DNA of 64,000 bases from Rhizobiales bacterium Ga0077545 (GCA_001464335.1 LNEV01000007.1:62001-126000), one strand, 5' to 3'. Positions 10,170 through 17,726 are shown, counted from the stretch's first letter. Notes: a model not told the origin generated them from the letters alone. A program made the numbers and translations.

Positions 10170-11204
10170 CTAGCCGAAAAGGCTTTGCGCGCCCCAGGAC
10201 GCCGGATCGGCAATGAGGCGGCGTGCCTCGGCACTGTCCCGGTCCATCTGCGCGATCAGGGCTTCCACATTCGCGAACCTCTCCTCTCCGCGCAGACGGC
10301 CAAGGAATTCGACGCCAATCGTCTTGCCGTAGAGATCACCTGAGAAGTCGAACAGATGCGGTTCGAGCAGCGGCGGTGCGGCGTCGTGGAATTGCGGGCG
10401 GCGCCCGAAATTGGCGACGCCGCCGTAAATTTGCCCGTCCACCTCGACCCGCACCGCATAGATCCCGTGCGCGAGGGGAGTTTCCAGCGGCAGCTCGATA
10501 TTTGCCGTGGGATAGCCGAGATCCCGACCGCGCTTCTCCCCATGCACGACCGCACCGAGCACGAACCAGACATGGTCGAGCTGCCGGTTTGCCTCGGCCA
10601 TCCGGCCTTCGGCGAGAAGCGAGCGGATCGAACTCGACGACACCGGCACGCTGCCGCCGACGGGCTCAATCACCCGCACCTCGATGCCGTAACGCGGCGC
10701 CGTTTCGAGCAGGAAGGCAGGCGAGCCGCCGCGTCCCTTCCCGAAGTGGAAGTCCCAGCCGACCACGACCGTCTTCGCCTTCAACTGCCCGGCCAGAATG
10801 TCGGCCACGAATTCCTCGGCCGTCACGGCGGCCATGGCCGCGTCGAAAGCCAGTTCGACCATCCCGTCGAAGCCTTGCTCGGCGATGAGGACGCGTTTTT
10901 CCGCAGCCGGGCTGAGGCGCGGAATGGGCGTTTCGGGCCGGAAAAAACTGCGCGGGTGGGGCTCGAAGGTCAGCGCCACGGCCGGACCTGCCGCCGAATC
11001 GGCGGCGGCGCGTGCGGCGGCGAGCACCACTTTGTGGCCGCGATGCACGCCATCGAAATTGCCGATTGCGACAGCCCCTCCCGTGAGGGCGGCAGGCAAT
11101 CCGGCAAGGCCGGTTTGAAGAATGAAGCCGTCTCCGGCGGGGCGTTTCACGCCGCTTGTCGATCCTGATCCCATCGCGGCGCGGAAACTGCCTGCCTCGC
11201 CCAT
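10170..11204 (-). CDS. ribF: Bifunctional riboflavin kinase / FAD synthetase
   Basis: Phosphorylates riboflavin to FMN and adenylates FMN to FAD. The N-terminal FAD-synthetase domain has the nucleotidyltransferase motif GNFDGVHRGHK (about residues 48-58) and a later SSSSIRSLL segment; the C-terminal riboflavin kinase domain has GRDLGYPTANIE and GIYAVRVEVDG. At 344 residues it is slightly longer than usual because the first 40 residues before the core are poorly conserved in character; an internal ATG at 11174 is an alternative start. It lies 39 bases upstream of ileS on the same strand, so the three genes ribF-ileS-lspA are probably one transcript. Confidence 0.95.
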   Translation of the reverse strand: MGEAGSFRAAMGSGSTSGVKRPAGDGFILQTGLAGLPAALTGGAVAIGNFDGVHRGHKVVLAAARAAADSAAGPAVALTFEPHPRSFFRPETPIPRLSPAAEKRVLIAEQGFDGMVELAFDAAMAAVTAEEFVADILAGQLKAKTVVVGWDFHFGKGRGGSPAFLLETAPRYGIEVRVIEPVGGSVPVSSSSIRSLLAEGRMAEANRQLDHVWFVLGAVVHGEKRGRDLGYPTANIELPLETPLAHGIYAVRVEVDGQIYGGVANFGRRPQFHDAAPPLLEPHLFDFSGDLYGKTIGVEFLGRLRGEERFANVEALIAQMDRDSAEARRLIADPASWGAQSLFG

Positions 11205-11237
11205 GTCCGGTCAAGGCAGCATTTCGCCGTCCTCTAG

Positions 11238-11252
11238 TTAACCGGATATTCA
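11238..11252. promoter_or_regulatory. CtrA-like site upstream of cheY (weak)
   Basis: TTAA-N7-TTCA, one mismatch from the alphaproteobacterial CtrA consensus TTAA-N7-TTAA. It lies about 100 bases upstream of cheY in a short AT-richer stretch between the divergent ribF and cheY genes. CtrA controls motility genes in this class, which makes the site plausible, but a single degenerate match could arise by chance. Confidence 0.25.
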
Positions 11253-11350
11253 AAAGATCATGCGTAATTCTTGTTCGATCGGGCCAAGAACTTGAGCCCG
11301 CCTGTCAATTCTACGCGTCAGGAAGACGCCAGTAGCTGGGGGTTTTACGC

Positions 11351-11734
11351 ATGGCCGTCGATCACACGATGCCCATTCTCGTCGTCGACGACTACAAGAC
11401 GATGATCCGCATCATTCGCAATCTTCTGAAGCAGATCGGCTTCGACGATGTCGATGAAGCCGCCGACGGCTCCGAGGCACTCGGCAAGCTGCGCGAGAAG
11501 AAATACGGTCTTGTCATCTCCGACTGGAACATGGAGCCGATGACCGGCTACGAGCTCCTGAAGGAAGTCCGCGCCGATGAAAAGCTCGCGCGCACGCCCT
11601 TCATCATGGTCACGGCCGAATCCAAGACCGAAAACGTCATCGCCGCCAAGAAGGCCGGCGTGAACAATTACATCGTCAAGCCGTTCAACGCGCAGACGCT
11701 GAAATCCAAGATCGACGCCGTTTTCGGCGACTAA
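11351..11734 (+). CDS. cheY: CheY-type single-domain response regulator
   Basis: Phosphorylated CheY binds the flagellar switch to alter rotation. 127 residues form one receiver domain: acidic pair D13-D14, phospho-acceptor D58 in VISDWNMEP, the conserved Thr in MVTAES, the switch aromatic Tyr in NNYIVKPF, and Lys in VKPF. There is no output domain. It is followed 55 bases later by a CheZ-type phosphatase, which supports a chemotaxis role over a generic regulator. No receptors, CheA, CheW, CheR or CheB are nearby. The ATG at 11351 is preceded by a G-rich GCTGGGGG stretch that is only a weak ribosome-binding site. Confidence 0.93.
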   Translation: MAVDHTMPILVVDDYKTMIRIIRNLLKQIGFDDVDEAADGSEALGKLREKKYGLVISDWNMEPMTGYELLKEVRADEKLARTPFIMVTAESKTENVIAAKKAGVNNYIVKPFNAQTLKSKIDAVFGD

Positions 11735-11789
11735 AAACAAAGCCGAGACCGGGGCTTAACCGGCCATTTCGTTAGTTGAGGAACAGGGC

Positions 11790-12437
11790 ATGGCTGCAAC
11801 GAAGAAAAAGCAGCATTTCGGCGAGATGCATACTTTTGCTCGCGAGCACGAGAGCAAGGAGCCGAACTTTGCGGAAGTCATGAAACTCGCTGCCCTCGCC
11901 GCCGAAAGCATGGAAGCTTTCTGCGCCAGCATGGACGCGACGACGTATCGGGAACTGCGTGAAATCGCCAATTACATCGAGACGATGAAGTCCGAAATCG
12001 GCGTCTTTCAGGTCAACGACCTCAAGGAAAGCCGCATTCCGGCCGCCGGCGAAGAACTCGATGCCATCATCAAGGCGACGGAAGAGGCCACCAACACGAT
12101 CATGGAAAGCGCCGAAGCCCTCATGGCCGCCGAACCGAAGGATCTTAAGTCCTATCAGGCGCTGGTGAACGACAAGGTGATGGCCATCTTCGAGGCCTGC
12201 TCCTTCCAGGACATCACAGGCCAGCGCGTCGCCAAAGTGGTCGAAACGCTGCAGATGATCGAATCCCGCGTCGGCCGTTTCGCGGATGCCGTCAACGCCA
12301 AGGACGTCGCCGGGTTCCTCGACGACCGTGAAGCAACGCGCGCCCAGCGCAAGGAAAGCCTCATGCTGAACGGCCCTCAATTGAAGGGCCAGGGCATCGA
12401 CCAGAAATACGTCGATGACATGTTCGGCAAGAAGTGA
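11790..12437 (+). CDS. cheZ: CheZ-type protein phosphatase (chemotaxis)
   Basis: Stimulates dephosphorylation of CheY~P. 215 residues, almost entirely helical, as expected for the long four-helix hairpin. The catalytic signature is clear in CSFQDITGQRVAK: the Asp and Gln of QDxTGQ correspond to the catalytic residues of enterobacterial CheZ. The N-terminus is lysine-rich (MAATKKKQHFGEMH). The C-terminal tail (QGIDQKYVDDMFG) resembles the conserved CheY-docking tail of CheZ proteins. It follows cheY directly and the two are probably cotranscribed. A perfect palindrome at 12450-12469 lies just after the stop. Confidence 0.9.
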   Translation: MAATKKKQHFGEMHTFAREHESKEPNFAEVMKLAALAAESMEAFCASMDATTYRELREIANYIETMKSEIGVFQVNDLKESRIPAAGEELDAIIKATEEATNTIMESAEALMAAEPKDLKSYQALVNDKVMAIFEACSFQDITGQRVAKVVETLQMIESRVGRFADAVNAKDVAGFLDDREATRAQRKESLMLNGPQLKGQGIDQKYVDDMFGKK

Positions 12438-12449
12438 AGCCTGAAGTGC

Positions 12450-12469
12450 CCCGCGCCATATGGCGCGGG
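12450..12469. terminator. GC-rich hairpin after cheZ (candidate terminator without U-run)
   Basis: A perfect 20-base palindrome with arms CCCGCGCCA and TGGCGCGGG separated by TA, 13 bases after the cheZ stop. No T-tract follows, so it may be a weak terminator, an mRNA 3' stabiliser or a processing signal between cheZ and the DUF2093 gene. Confidence 0.45.
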
Positions 12470-12498
12470 CGCCTTCGCCGCGCTATCTTCCGCGCAGC

Positions 12499-12729
12499 AT
12501 GAACCAGCACGAACGCATTCCGCGCCCGGCCGTCGAAGCCGAACTTCGCTATCTCGACGGGGATTTCCGTGTCCTCAAGCCGGGAACCTATGTCCGCTGC
12601 GCGGTCACGGGCGTTCAGATTCCTCTCGACGAATTGCGTTACTGGTCCGCCGAACGCCAGGAAGCCTATGCGTCGCCGGATGTCGTGCTGCAACGGATCA
12701 GCGATCTGGGCCTGACGCCGAAGGCCTGA
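12499..12729 (+). CDS. DUF2093 domain protein
   Basis: A 76-residue alphaproteobacterial protein. The family core is visible: RYLDGDFRVLKPGTYVRC, followed by AVTGVQIPLDELRYWS and the RQEAYAS segment. The ATG at 12499 is chosen because the family starts just before the core; the frame is open upstream to 12460 but overlaps the palindrome region. The single Cys in YVRCAVTG is a family feature. It is convergent with lpxK; the two stop codons abut as TGATCA, so there is no space between them. Function is unknown; in Hyphomicrobiales it is usually found next to lpxK. Confidence 0.85.
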   Translation: MNQHERIPRPAVEAELRYLDGDFRVLKPGTYVRCAVTGVQIPLDELRYWSAERQEAYASPDVVLQRISDLGLTPKA

Positions 12730-13704
12730 TCAGCGCAAGATCGGCGAAACAAGAGCCGCAAGCGCAGTCTCCTCCTCGAAAACGAGCCGGACCGGCAGGG
12801 TCTGCGCCACCATTCCGAGACGTGTGCCGCCAAGACGGGCAATATCTTTCTCCGTCGTCACAAGCAGCAGGTCCCTCCGCGCCGCGTCGGCGATGAGATC
12901 GTCCATCTCGCTTTCCGTCAGCACATGGTGGTCGGGGAATTCGACCATGCGCACGATGTCCGCGCCGATGTCGCGCAGCGTCCGGGCAAATTTCTGCGGT
13001 CGCCCGATCCCCGCAAACGCCAGAACTTTACGGCCCGTCACGCGAGCCGCGGCACCCGGTTCGGCAACAAGCCGCGCGCGCAGCACAGGGCGTGCGGAGC
13101 CTTGAGCAACGCGCATCCCCTCTTCACCGTCCCCGATGACGACCACCGCATCGGCACGTGCAAACTGAGCCGCGAGAGGCGCACGCAAAGGCCCCGCCGG
13201 AATGCACAGCCCGTTTCCCACTCCGTCCACGGCATCGATCACGAGAAGCGAGAAATCCTTTGCAAGCGACGGATTCTGAAAACCGTCGTCCATGACCACG
13301 ACATCGCCCGTCGTGGCGGCGAGTCTCGCCCCGGCCACCCTGTCCTTTGCGACGATGCAGGGCCAGACGGCTGCAAGGAGGCGCGCCTCGTCGCCGGTTT
13401 CCGCCGGGGTGTGAACATCCCGATCGACGCGGACCGGACCTTCGAGCGTGCCGCCATAGCCGCGCGTCAGGAAAACGGGCTGACGCCCCGCGCGCCGGAG
13501 CAGGCCCGCGAGAGCAAGAGCGGTCGGCGTCTTCCCGGCACCGCCCGCGATCGGGTTGCCGACACACATCACCGGCACCGGCACATGCACGCCTTCTGCC
13601 TTCAGACGCGCTGCGGCCACGCGGGCATAAAGAGCGCCAAACGGCTTCAGCATTCGTGCGGCGGCGGACGGCGGCCTCTGCCACCAGAAGCCCGGCGCGC
13701 GCAT
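12730..13704 (-). CDS. lpxK: Tetraacyldisaccharide 4'-kinase
   Basis: Phosphorylates the 4' position of the lipid A disaccharide to make lipid IVA, at the cytoplasmic face of the inner membrane. 324 residues; Walker A-type P-loop GNPIAGGAGKTPTA near residue 50, LTRGYGG near 80 and the DDGFQNPSL segment near 140. The N-terminus APGFWWQ is typical of the family. Its start overlaps the waaA stop by one base, so it is coupled to waaA. It is the last gene of the lipid A/Kdo block 16844-12730. Confidence 0.96.
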   Translation of the reverse strand: MRAPGFWWQRPPSAAARMLKPFGALYARVAAARLKAEGVHVPVPVMCVGNPIAGGAGKTPTALALAGLLRRAGRQPVFLTRGYGGTLEGPVRVDRDVHTPAETGDEARLLAAVWPCIVAKDRVAGARLAATTGDVVVMDDGFQNPSLAKDFSLLVIDAVDGVGNGLCIPAGPLRAPLAAQFARADAVVVIGDGEEGMRVAQGSARPVLRARLVAEPGAAARVTGRKVLAFAGIGRPQKFARTLRDIGADIVRMVEFPDHHVLTESEMDDLIADAARRDLLLVTTEKDIARLGGTRLGMVAQTLPVRLVFEEETALAALVSPILR

Positions 13705-14996
13705 CAGTGCCGCGTGAACGACAATTGCATGAGATAAGGCTCGATGGCGGCGAGCGTCCGCTCCAGCGCCCCGCTGTTGCGTTCGACGACCTCATGGGCC
13801 GCCCGGCGCATCATCGCACGTGTCGCCTTGTCGTTGAGCAGCCCGCTCACGGCAATGGTGAAGGTCTCGTGGTCGGTGATCTCGAGCGCGCCCTGGGCGT
13901 CGTCGAGCGCGGCATAGACTTCCGCGAAATTCGCAACATGCGGTCCGTGCAGGATCGGAATGCCGATCTTGGCTGGTTCGATCGGGTTCTGCCCGCCGCG
14001 CTCGACCAGCGAGCCTCCGACAAAGGCCACATGCGCAAGGCGATAGAAAAGCCCAAGCTCGCCGATCGTGTCGACGACGAAGATATCGTCGTTCCGATCG
14101 GGATAGGTTTCGCGCATTCTGGTCGAAACATCTAACCCAAGCTCATCCGCAGCCTGAAGAATCTCCCCGGCACGTTCAGGATGCCGCGGAACAATAATCG
14201 TCAAAAGCCCCCGCATGCGGTGCTTAAGACGCGCATGTACGCGCATGATCATTTCGTCTTCGCCCGAATGTGTCGAGGCGGCCAGAAAGACCGGCCGGTC
14301 GAAGACCGCGCTCTCGAATCGCGCCAGAATATCCTGCGGCACGGGCGGTGCCGGAACGTCGAATTTCAGATTGCCCGCCGTTTCGACACGGGGCGCGCCG
14401 AGTGCCGCAAGTCGCCGGCTGTCAGTATCGGACTGCGCGAGGCACAGATCGATATCCTTCAACACCGCGCGGGACACTCCTCCAAGACGCGACCATCGCC
14501 CAAAACTGCGCGGCGACATCCGCGCATTGGCGATCACCGTCGGCACGCTCCGGCTTTCGGCCTCCGCGAAGAGATTGGGCCATATTTCGCTCTCGGTGAA
14601 GATCGCGAGGTTGGGCTGCCAGTGATTGAAGAAGCGGCGCACGTACAGCGGAATGTCAAGCGGCACAAACTGGTGCACCGCTTCCGGAGGAAGCCGGACA
14701 GCGGCAAGACGCGCCGAGGTCAGTGTTCCGGTCGTCGAGAGGATGTTGAAACCGCGCTCCGTCAGAATCTCGATTAAGGGAAGCACCGAGAGAAACTCGC
14801 CCACGCTTGCAGAATGAACCCAGATCAAGATGCCCTCGGGCCGCAAACGGCTCGGGCGGCCTCGCCGTTCACCGATCCGCGTCGTCATCTCCTTGCCTTG
14901 GCGGGCGCGCCATTTCAGCAGCCATCCTGCGCCCATGGGTCCGAACATGCCGAGCGCGCCGGTGTACAATTGCAGGAGGAGAGGCTTACTCGCCAT
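13704..14996 (-). CDS. waaA: 3-deoxy-D-manno-octulosonic acid (Kdo) transferase
   Basis: Transfers Kdo from CMP-Kdo to lipid A precursor. The ATG at 14996 has GGAGG seven bases upstream and gives 430 residues, the usual family length; the frame stays open to 15299 but that extension lies over the acyltransferase gene and looks non-coding. An N-terminal membrane anchor (LLQLYTGALGMFGPMGAGWLL) is followed by a GT-B fold with WVHSASVGEF, the ESEIWPN motif and the C-terminal GGSLVERGGQNPIEPA donor-site signature. It overlaps the preceding DUF374 gene by 11 bases and the following lpxK start by one. Confidence 0.96.
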   Translation of the reverse strand: MASKPLLLQLYTGALGMFGPMGAGWLLKWRARQGKEMTTRIGERRGRPSRLRPEGILIWVHSASVGEFLSVLPLIEILTERGFNILSTTGTLTSARLAAVRLPPEAVHQFVPLDIPLYVRRFFNHWQPNLAIFTESEIWPNLFAEAESRSVPTVIANARMSPRSFGRWSRLGGVSRAVLKDIDLCLAQSDTDSRRLAALGAPRVETAGNLKFDVPAPPVPQDILARFESAVFDRPVFLAASTHSGEDEMIMRVHARLKHRMRGLLTIIVPRHPERAGEILQAADELGLDVSTRMRETYPDRNDDIFVVDTIGELGLFYRLAHVAFVGGSLVERGGQNPIEPAKIGIPILHGPHVANFAEVYAALDDAQGALEITDHETFTIAVSGLLNDKATRAMMRRAAHEVVERNSGALERTLAAIEPYLMQLSFTRH

Positions 14997-15708
14997 TGCG
15001 ACGCCTCCAGGGCTTGGCACCTGCAAGAGAATAAGCGCGCTCATGTGCCCGATCGAGCCCGCGCTCGACTGCAAGGCGCGCTTTTTCAAGTTCTTCCTCG
15101 CCAGCGCCTTCGGGCACGGAAATCCTCTCGCCAAACACCATCGCCCCGCGCCCGAAGGGCAGCGACAGGACAGCATCGTCCCACGACTTGAAGCGGATTC
15201 CCCATTTTGTGGCCACCGCAAGAGGATAGATAGGTCGTCCGCTGAGCCGTGCCAATGCCACAACCCCCTGCCCGGCCACACCGCCGATCTTCGGCACATC
15301 CGCTGTGAGGGTGACGGATCGGCCTGCCCTCAATGTACGCACAAGAGCCCGAAGCGCTGGAACGCCGCCACGCCGTGCTACAGCCTTTGAGTGGACCGAG
15401 TTGGCGCCCGAGCCGCGCACCAGATCGAAGCCGAGCTTCTCCAGCGCGATCGCATTGACCTCGCCATCCGCATGACGGGCGACGAGCGCACTGCCCGGCC
15501 ACTCTTTCGGCCACGCTAGAGGCGTAATGACATGCTGACCATGCCAGAGTGCAACGATCACCGGCAGCTCGCCGCCCAGCGCGTCCCGGAGATCGGCGGG
15601 CTCGCGGCACCAGCGCGTCGTTGCGCCAATCAGGCGCACATAGGCCGCGATCAGGCTCCCGCCTAGATTGAGCACAAACGGGCTGCGAATGATCTGTTTG
15701 TATTTCAT
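14986..15708 (-). CDS. DUF374 lysophospholipid acyltransferase-family protein
   Basis: A membrane-associated acyltransferase-like protein of 240 residues. DUF374 features are visible: an N-terminal hydrophobic segment, ALWHGQHV (taking the place of the usual HxxxxD-type motif), LVARHADGEVNAIALEKLG, RGSGAN and the GVVALARLSGRPIYPLAV segment. The family is placed among lysophospholipid/lipid A acyltransferases. It sits directly between DUF4170 and waaA in the lipid A block, which suggests transfer of an acyl group to an LPS precursor or phospholipid. The exact substrate is not established by sequence. Confidence 0.85.
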   Translation of the reverse strand: MKYKQIIRSPFVLNLGGSLIAAYVRLIGATTRWCREPADLRDALGGELPVIVALWHGQHVITPLAWPKEWPGSALVARHADGEVNAIALEKLGFDLVRGSGANSVHSKAVARRGGVPALRALVRTLRAGRSVTLTADVPKIGGVAGQGVVALARLSGRPIYPLAVATKWGIRFKSWDDAVLSLPFGRGAMVFGERISVPEGAGEEELEKARLAVERGLDRAHERAYSLAGAKPWRRRNGE

Positions 15709-15726
15709 GAGCCGGGCGGCGCTTGG

Positions 15727-15969
15727 TCAGCTGCCGCTGCCAGCCGTCGGATCGAGAAGACGGTGCAGATGCACGACGAAGTAACGCATCTGGGCGTTGT
15801 CGACGCTTGCCTGTGCTTTTGCTTTCCAGACCGCGTGCGCTTCCCGGTAATTGGGATAGACGCCGACAATGTCGAGCTTGTCGAGGTCTTTGAAGGTTAT
15901 GCCTTCGAGGTCTTCGAGCTCTCCGCCGAAAACCAGATGCAGCAATTGCTTGGATGAGATGTCTGACAC
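15727..15969 (-). CDS. DUF4170 domain protein
   Basis: An 80-residue cytoplasmic protein typical of alphaproteobacteria. It contains LVFGGEL, then DIVGVYPNYREAHAVWKAKAQ and MRYFVVHLHRLLDP, which match my recollection of the DUF4170 family. No membrane segment or signal is present. It lies 14 bases after the CysQ-like phosphatase stop and 18 before the DUF374 start on the same strand, so it belongs to the lipid A block transcript. Its role is unknown; the fixed neighbourhood suggests an accessory function in LPS assembly. Confidence 0.85.
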   Translation of the reverse strand: MSDISSKQLLHLVFGGELEDLEGITFKDLDKLDIVGVYPNYREAHAVWKAKAQASVDNAQMRYFVVHLHRLLDPTAGSGS

Positions 15970-15983
15970 GGAATGCTAGCTCC

Positions 15984-16844
15984 TTATCCCGCCCAGGAGC
16001 GCGGCGTGGCGCCGGCCAGGAGCAGGGCTGCGCGGATGGCAGCGTTCAGGGGTTCTGCCGCGCCGATCAACGGGCGATGAACGGGCGACGGCAAATTGTA
16101 AAGCGGTGGCTCTCCGTCGATTTCGAGGAGCTTGCCGCCGGCTTCGTGAATGATGAGATCGGCTGCGGCGATGTCCCAGTCTTTCGAGCGGGTCGAGGCC
16201 ACGGCCGCATCGACCCGGTTCGCCGCCACATTGGCGAGCCGATAGGCCAGAGCATAGACGTAAGGCGCACGCGAAATATCGGCACCGATCCCGTCGAGGT
16301 CGTCGATCATGGAACGCGGCCCCACGATCTGTGCACCCGACAGCATCTGGCGTGCGGACACGAGAAGCTTGCTGTCGTTGAGGAAGGCGCCGCTCCCGCT
16401 CCGGCCATGAAACATCTCGTCGCGCGTCGGATTGAAGATCATGCCGAAGACCGGCCGACCCTTTTCCACGAGCGCGACCGAAATCACCCACACCGGCACA
16501 CCCTCGACAAAGGCGCGGGTTCCATCGATCGGATCGACGATCCAGACCCGCTCGTGATCGAGCCGGTCGGGCGTGTCGGCGGTCTCCTCCGACAGCCAGC
16601 CGATCGAGCCGTCGAGCGCAGTCAGCTTCTCCCGCAGAAAGCCGTCGATGAACATGTCGGCTTCGGTCACGACCGAATTGTCGCCTTTCACCCAGCGCTT
16701 GGCGCCGTTTTGCGCGAAGCCGAGCGCAATGCTCCCCGCCTCGCGGACAATGGCCGCGACAGGAGACATCAATTGATCGAGTTCGGCACCGGACAGGGCC
16801 AAGGGGAGAACTCCGGAAAAGCGAGACCGAGGGGTTAAACCCAC
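15984..16844 (-). CDS. Inositol-monophosphatase-family phosphatase, CysQ-like
   Basis: A Mg/Li-dependent phosphatase of the FIG/IMPase superfamily (286 residues as drawn). Metal-site motifs are present: WLSEETADTPDRL (the first Glu pair), WIVDPIDGTRAFVEG (DPIDGT) and the C-terminal WDIAAADLIIHEAGG. Relatives include 3'(2'),5'-bisphosphate nucleotidase CysQ and inositol phosphatases; sequence alone does not choose between them. The start is uncertain: the GTG at 16844 has no good ribosome-binding site, and a downstream ATG near 16766 is possible. It heads the block DUF4170-DUF374-waaA-lpxK, so a role in envelope precursor metabolism is a fair inference. Confidence 0.88.
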   Translation of the reverse strand: MGLTPRSRFSGVLPLALSGAELDQLMSPVAAIVREAGSIALGFAQNGAKRWVKGDNSVVTEADMFIDGFLREKLTALDGSIGWLSEETADTPDRLDHERVWIVDPIDGTRAFVEGVPVWVISVALVEKGRPVFGMIFNPTRDEMFHGRSGSGAFLNDSKLLVSARQMLSGAQIVGPRSMIDDLDGIGADISRAPYVYALAYRLANVAANRVDAAVASTRSKDWDIAAADLIIHEAGGKLLEIDGEPPLYNLPSPVHRPLIGAAEPLNAAIRAALLLAGATPRSWAG

Positions 16845-16933
16845 GCTTCCTCGGGAGCAAGCGCATTGGCTCCCGTTTTCAGGGTAAAGGTTTCGTTACC
16901 GGTCCATCAAAGCATTTTATACCAAAACCGACG

Positions 16934-16963
16934 ATCAAATTTGATTAACCAGACACCTTAATC
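16934..16963. promoter_or_regulatory. Two overlapping palindromes in the divergent phosphatase / DUF6101-like intergenic region
   Basis: The region between the divergent genes (16845-17047) is AT-rich. ATCAAATTTGAT at 16934-16945 is a perfect 12-base palindrome, and GATTAA-N9-TTAATC spans 16943-16963. The two share bases 16943-16945. Their position between divergent starts suggests an operator or a promoter region. No known regulator consensus matches. Confidence 0.4.
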
Positions 16964-17047
16964 CGATTTCGAAGATGAAGCGGCACACTCCTCCCGAATA
17001 AAGAAGAACTGTCCAGTTGAGCACGACGGTTTGAGGAGTTGAGTTCA

Positions 17048-17626
17048 GTGCGGCATCACATCGAAAACATCGAAAGTGCCCATGCGGATCGGGTTCACAA
17101 ACTCGAACACGCGCGCCTTCCTCTCCGGCACGGCACATCCGATGCTCCGTTCCCTGGCGATGAGGGACTGATTCTTCCCGATGTGGAGCGTCTGGCGCTC
17201 GCCCGGCGCTTCGGCCCGGTGGCGATGAAGATCACGCATCCGCTGCACAGCTATCGCGGCGTCGCCATCCGCATCCTGCAAGGGGCGAGCGAAGCCGAGG
17301 ATCACATCGCGGTCGTGCTGTCCCACAAAGACGGCGCGCTTGAGGTTTCGCTGTACGAAGCCGAAGACGACAGCGACGTCATTGCCGAATGGCGCAAATG
17401 GGGCAATGCGCTCGGTCTGCCGCTTCTGATGGAAGGCGCCGACGGACATCTCGTAGCTGCGGAAAATCGCCTTGGGGAAGTCGCCGTCGAACATCCGCGC
17501 CCGCGTCGCCGCGGCTCGTTCCTGTCGACCCGCCGCCCGCGCTTTCTGATCCGTCGCCGCGCCGCCAAACTGCCGATCGTGCCGTTCGTTCACCGCGACG
17601 AGCGCGAGATCATCGCGGCGGAGTAG
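17048..17626 (+). CDS. DUF6101-like hypothetical protein
   Basis: A soluble, highly charged protein of 192 residues. I choose the GTG at 17048, nine bases after GAGGAG; a TTG at 17039 in the same frame lies directly on that ribosome-binding site and is less likely. The central part (GPVAMKITHPLHSYRGVAIR, then VLSHKDGALEVSLYEAEDD) looks like an alpha/beta domain, and the C-terminus is arginine-rich (RPRRRGSFLSTRRPRFLIRRR). It resembles proteins I know as DUF6101, often found beside ubiA in Hyphomicrobiales. Function unknown. A rho-independent terminator follows at 17645. Confidence 0.72.
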   Translation: MRHHIENIESAHADRVHKLEHARLPLRHGTSDAPFPGDEGLILPDVERLALARRFGPVAMKITHPLHSYRGVAIRILQGASEAEDHIAVVLSHKDGALEVSLYEAEDDSDVIAEWRKWGNALGLPLLMEGADGHLVAAENRLGEVAVEHPRPRRRGSFLSTRRPRFLIRRRAAKLPIVPFVHRDEREIIAAE

Positions 17627-17644
17627 TCCGCTTTCATTTGAAGA

Positions 17645-17666
17645 GGCGGCTCCGCCGCCGGTTTTT
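17645..17666 (+). terminator. Rho-independent terminator
   Basis: Perfect 6-bp GC stem GGCGGC/GCCGCC with loop TCC, followed by GGTTTTT. It begins 19 bases after the stop of the DUF6101-like gene and separates it from the convergent ubiA. Confidence 0.85.
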
Positions 17667-17674
17667 GCGCTGGA

Positions 17675-17712
17675 CCCCGGATCGGCGCCGCGCTCCGCGC
17701 GGCTTGTCGGGG
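17675..17712. repeat. Extragenic palindromic (REP-like) element
   Basis: Outer arms CCCCG (17675-17679) and CGGGG (17708-17712) enclose a perfect inner stem GCCGCGC/GCGCGGC with loop TCC (17687-17703). It resembles the interspersed palindromes beginning with a CCCCG(G)ATC-type arm that are common between genes in Hyphomicrobiales genomes. It lies just downstream of ubiA, so it could also stabilise or terminate that transcript. I see no second copy in this window. Confidence 0.55.
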
Positions 17713-17726
17713 AACGTCGTTTCCGG

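Noticed and set aside
7149..10343. A 1064-codon open frame on the plus strand opposite ileS
   Set aside because: It is antisense to a complete ileS with intact motifs. The translation is rich in Arg, His, Gly and Asp and shows no domain, as expected for the complementary frame of a GC-rich gene.
14997..15299. N-terminal extension of waaA by about 100 codons
   Set aside because: The extension lies over the DUF374 gene in another frame and is full of Arg, Cys, Trp and Ser. The ATG at 14996 has GGAGG and gives the normal family length.
16766..16776. ATCAATTGAT palindrome, considered as an FNR/FixK-type site
   Set aside because: It is inside the CysQ-like coding region, and the FixK box TTGAT-N4-ATCAA does not match. 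No FixK box was found in front of fixL or elsewhere in the intergenic regions checked.
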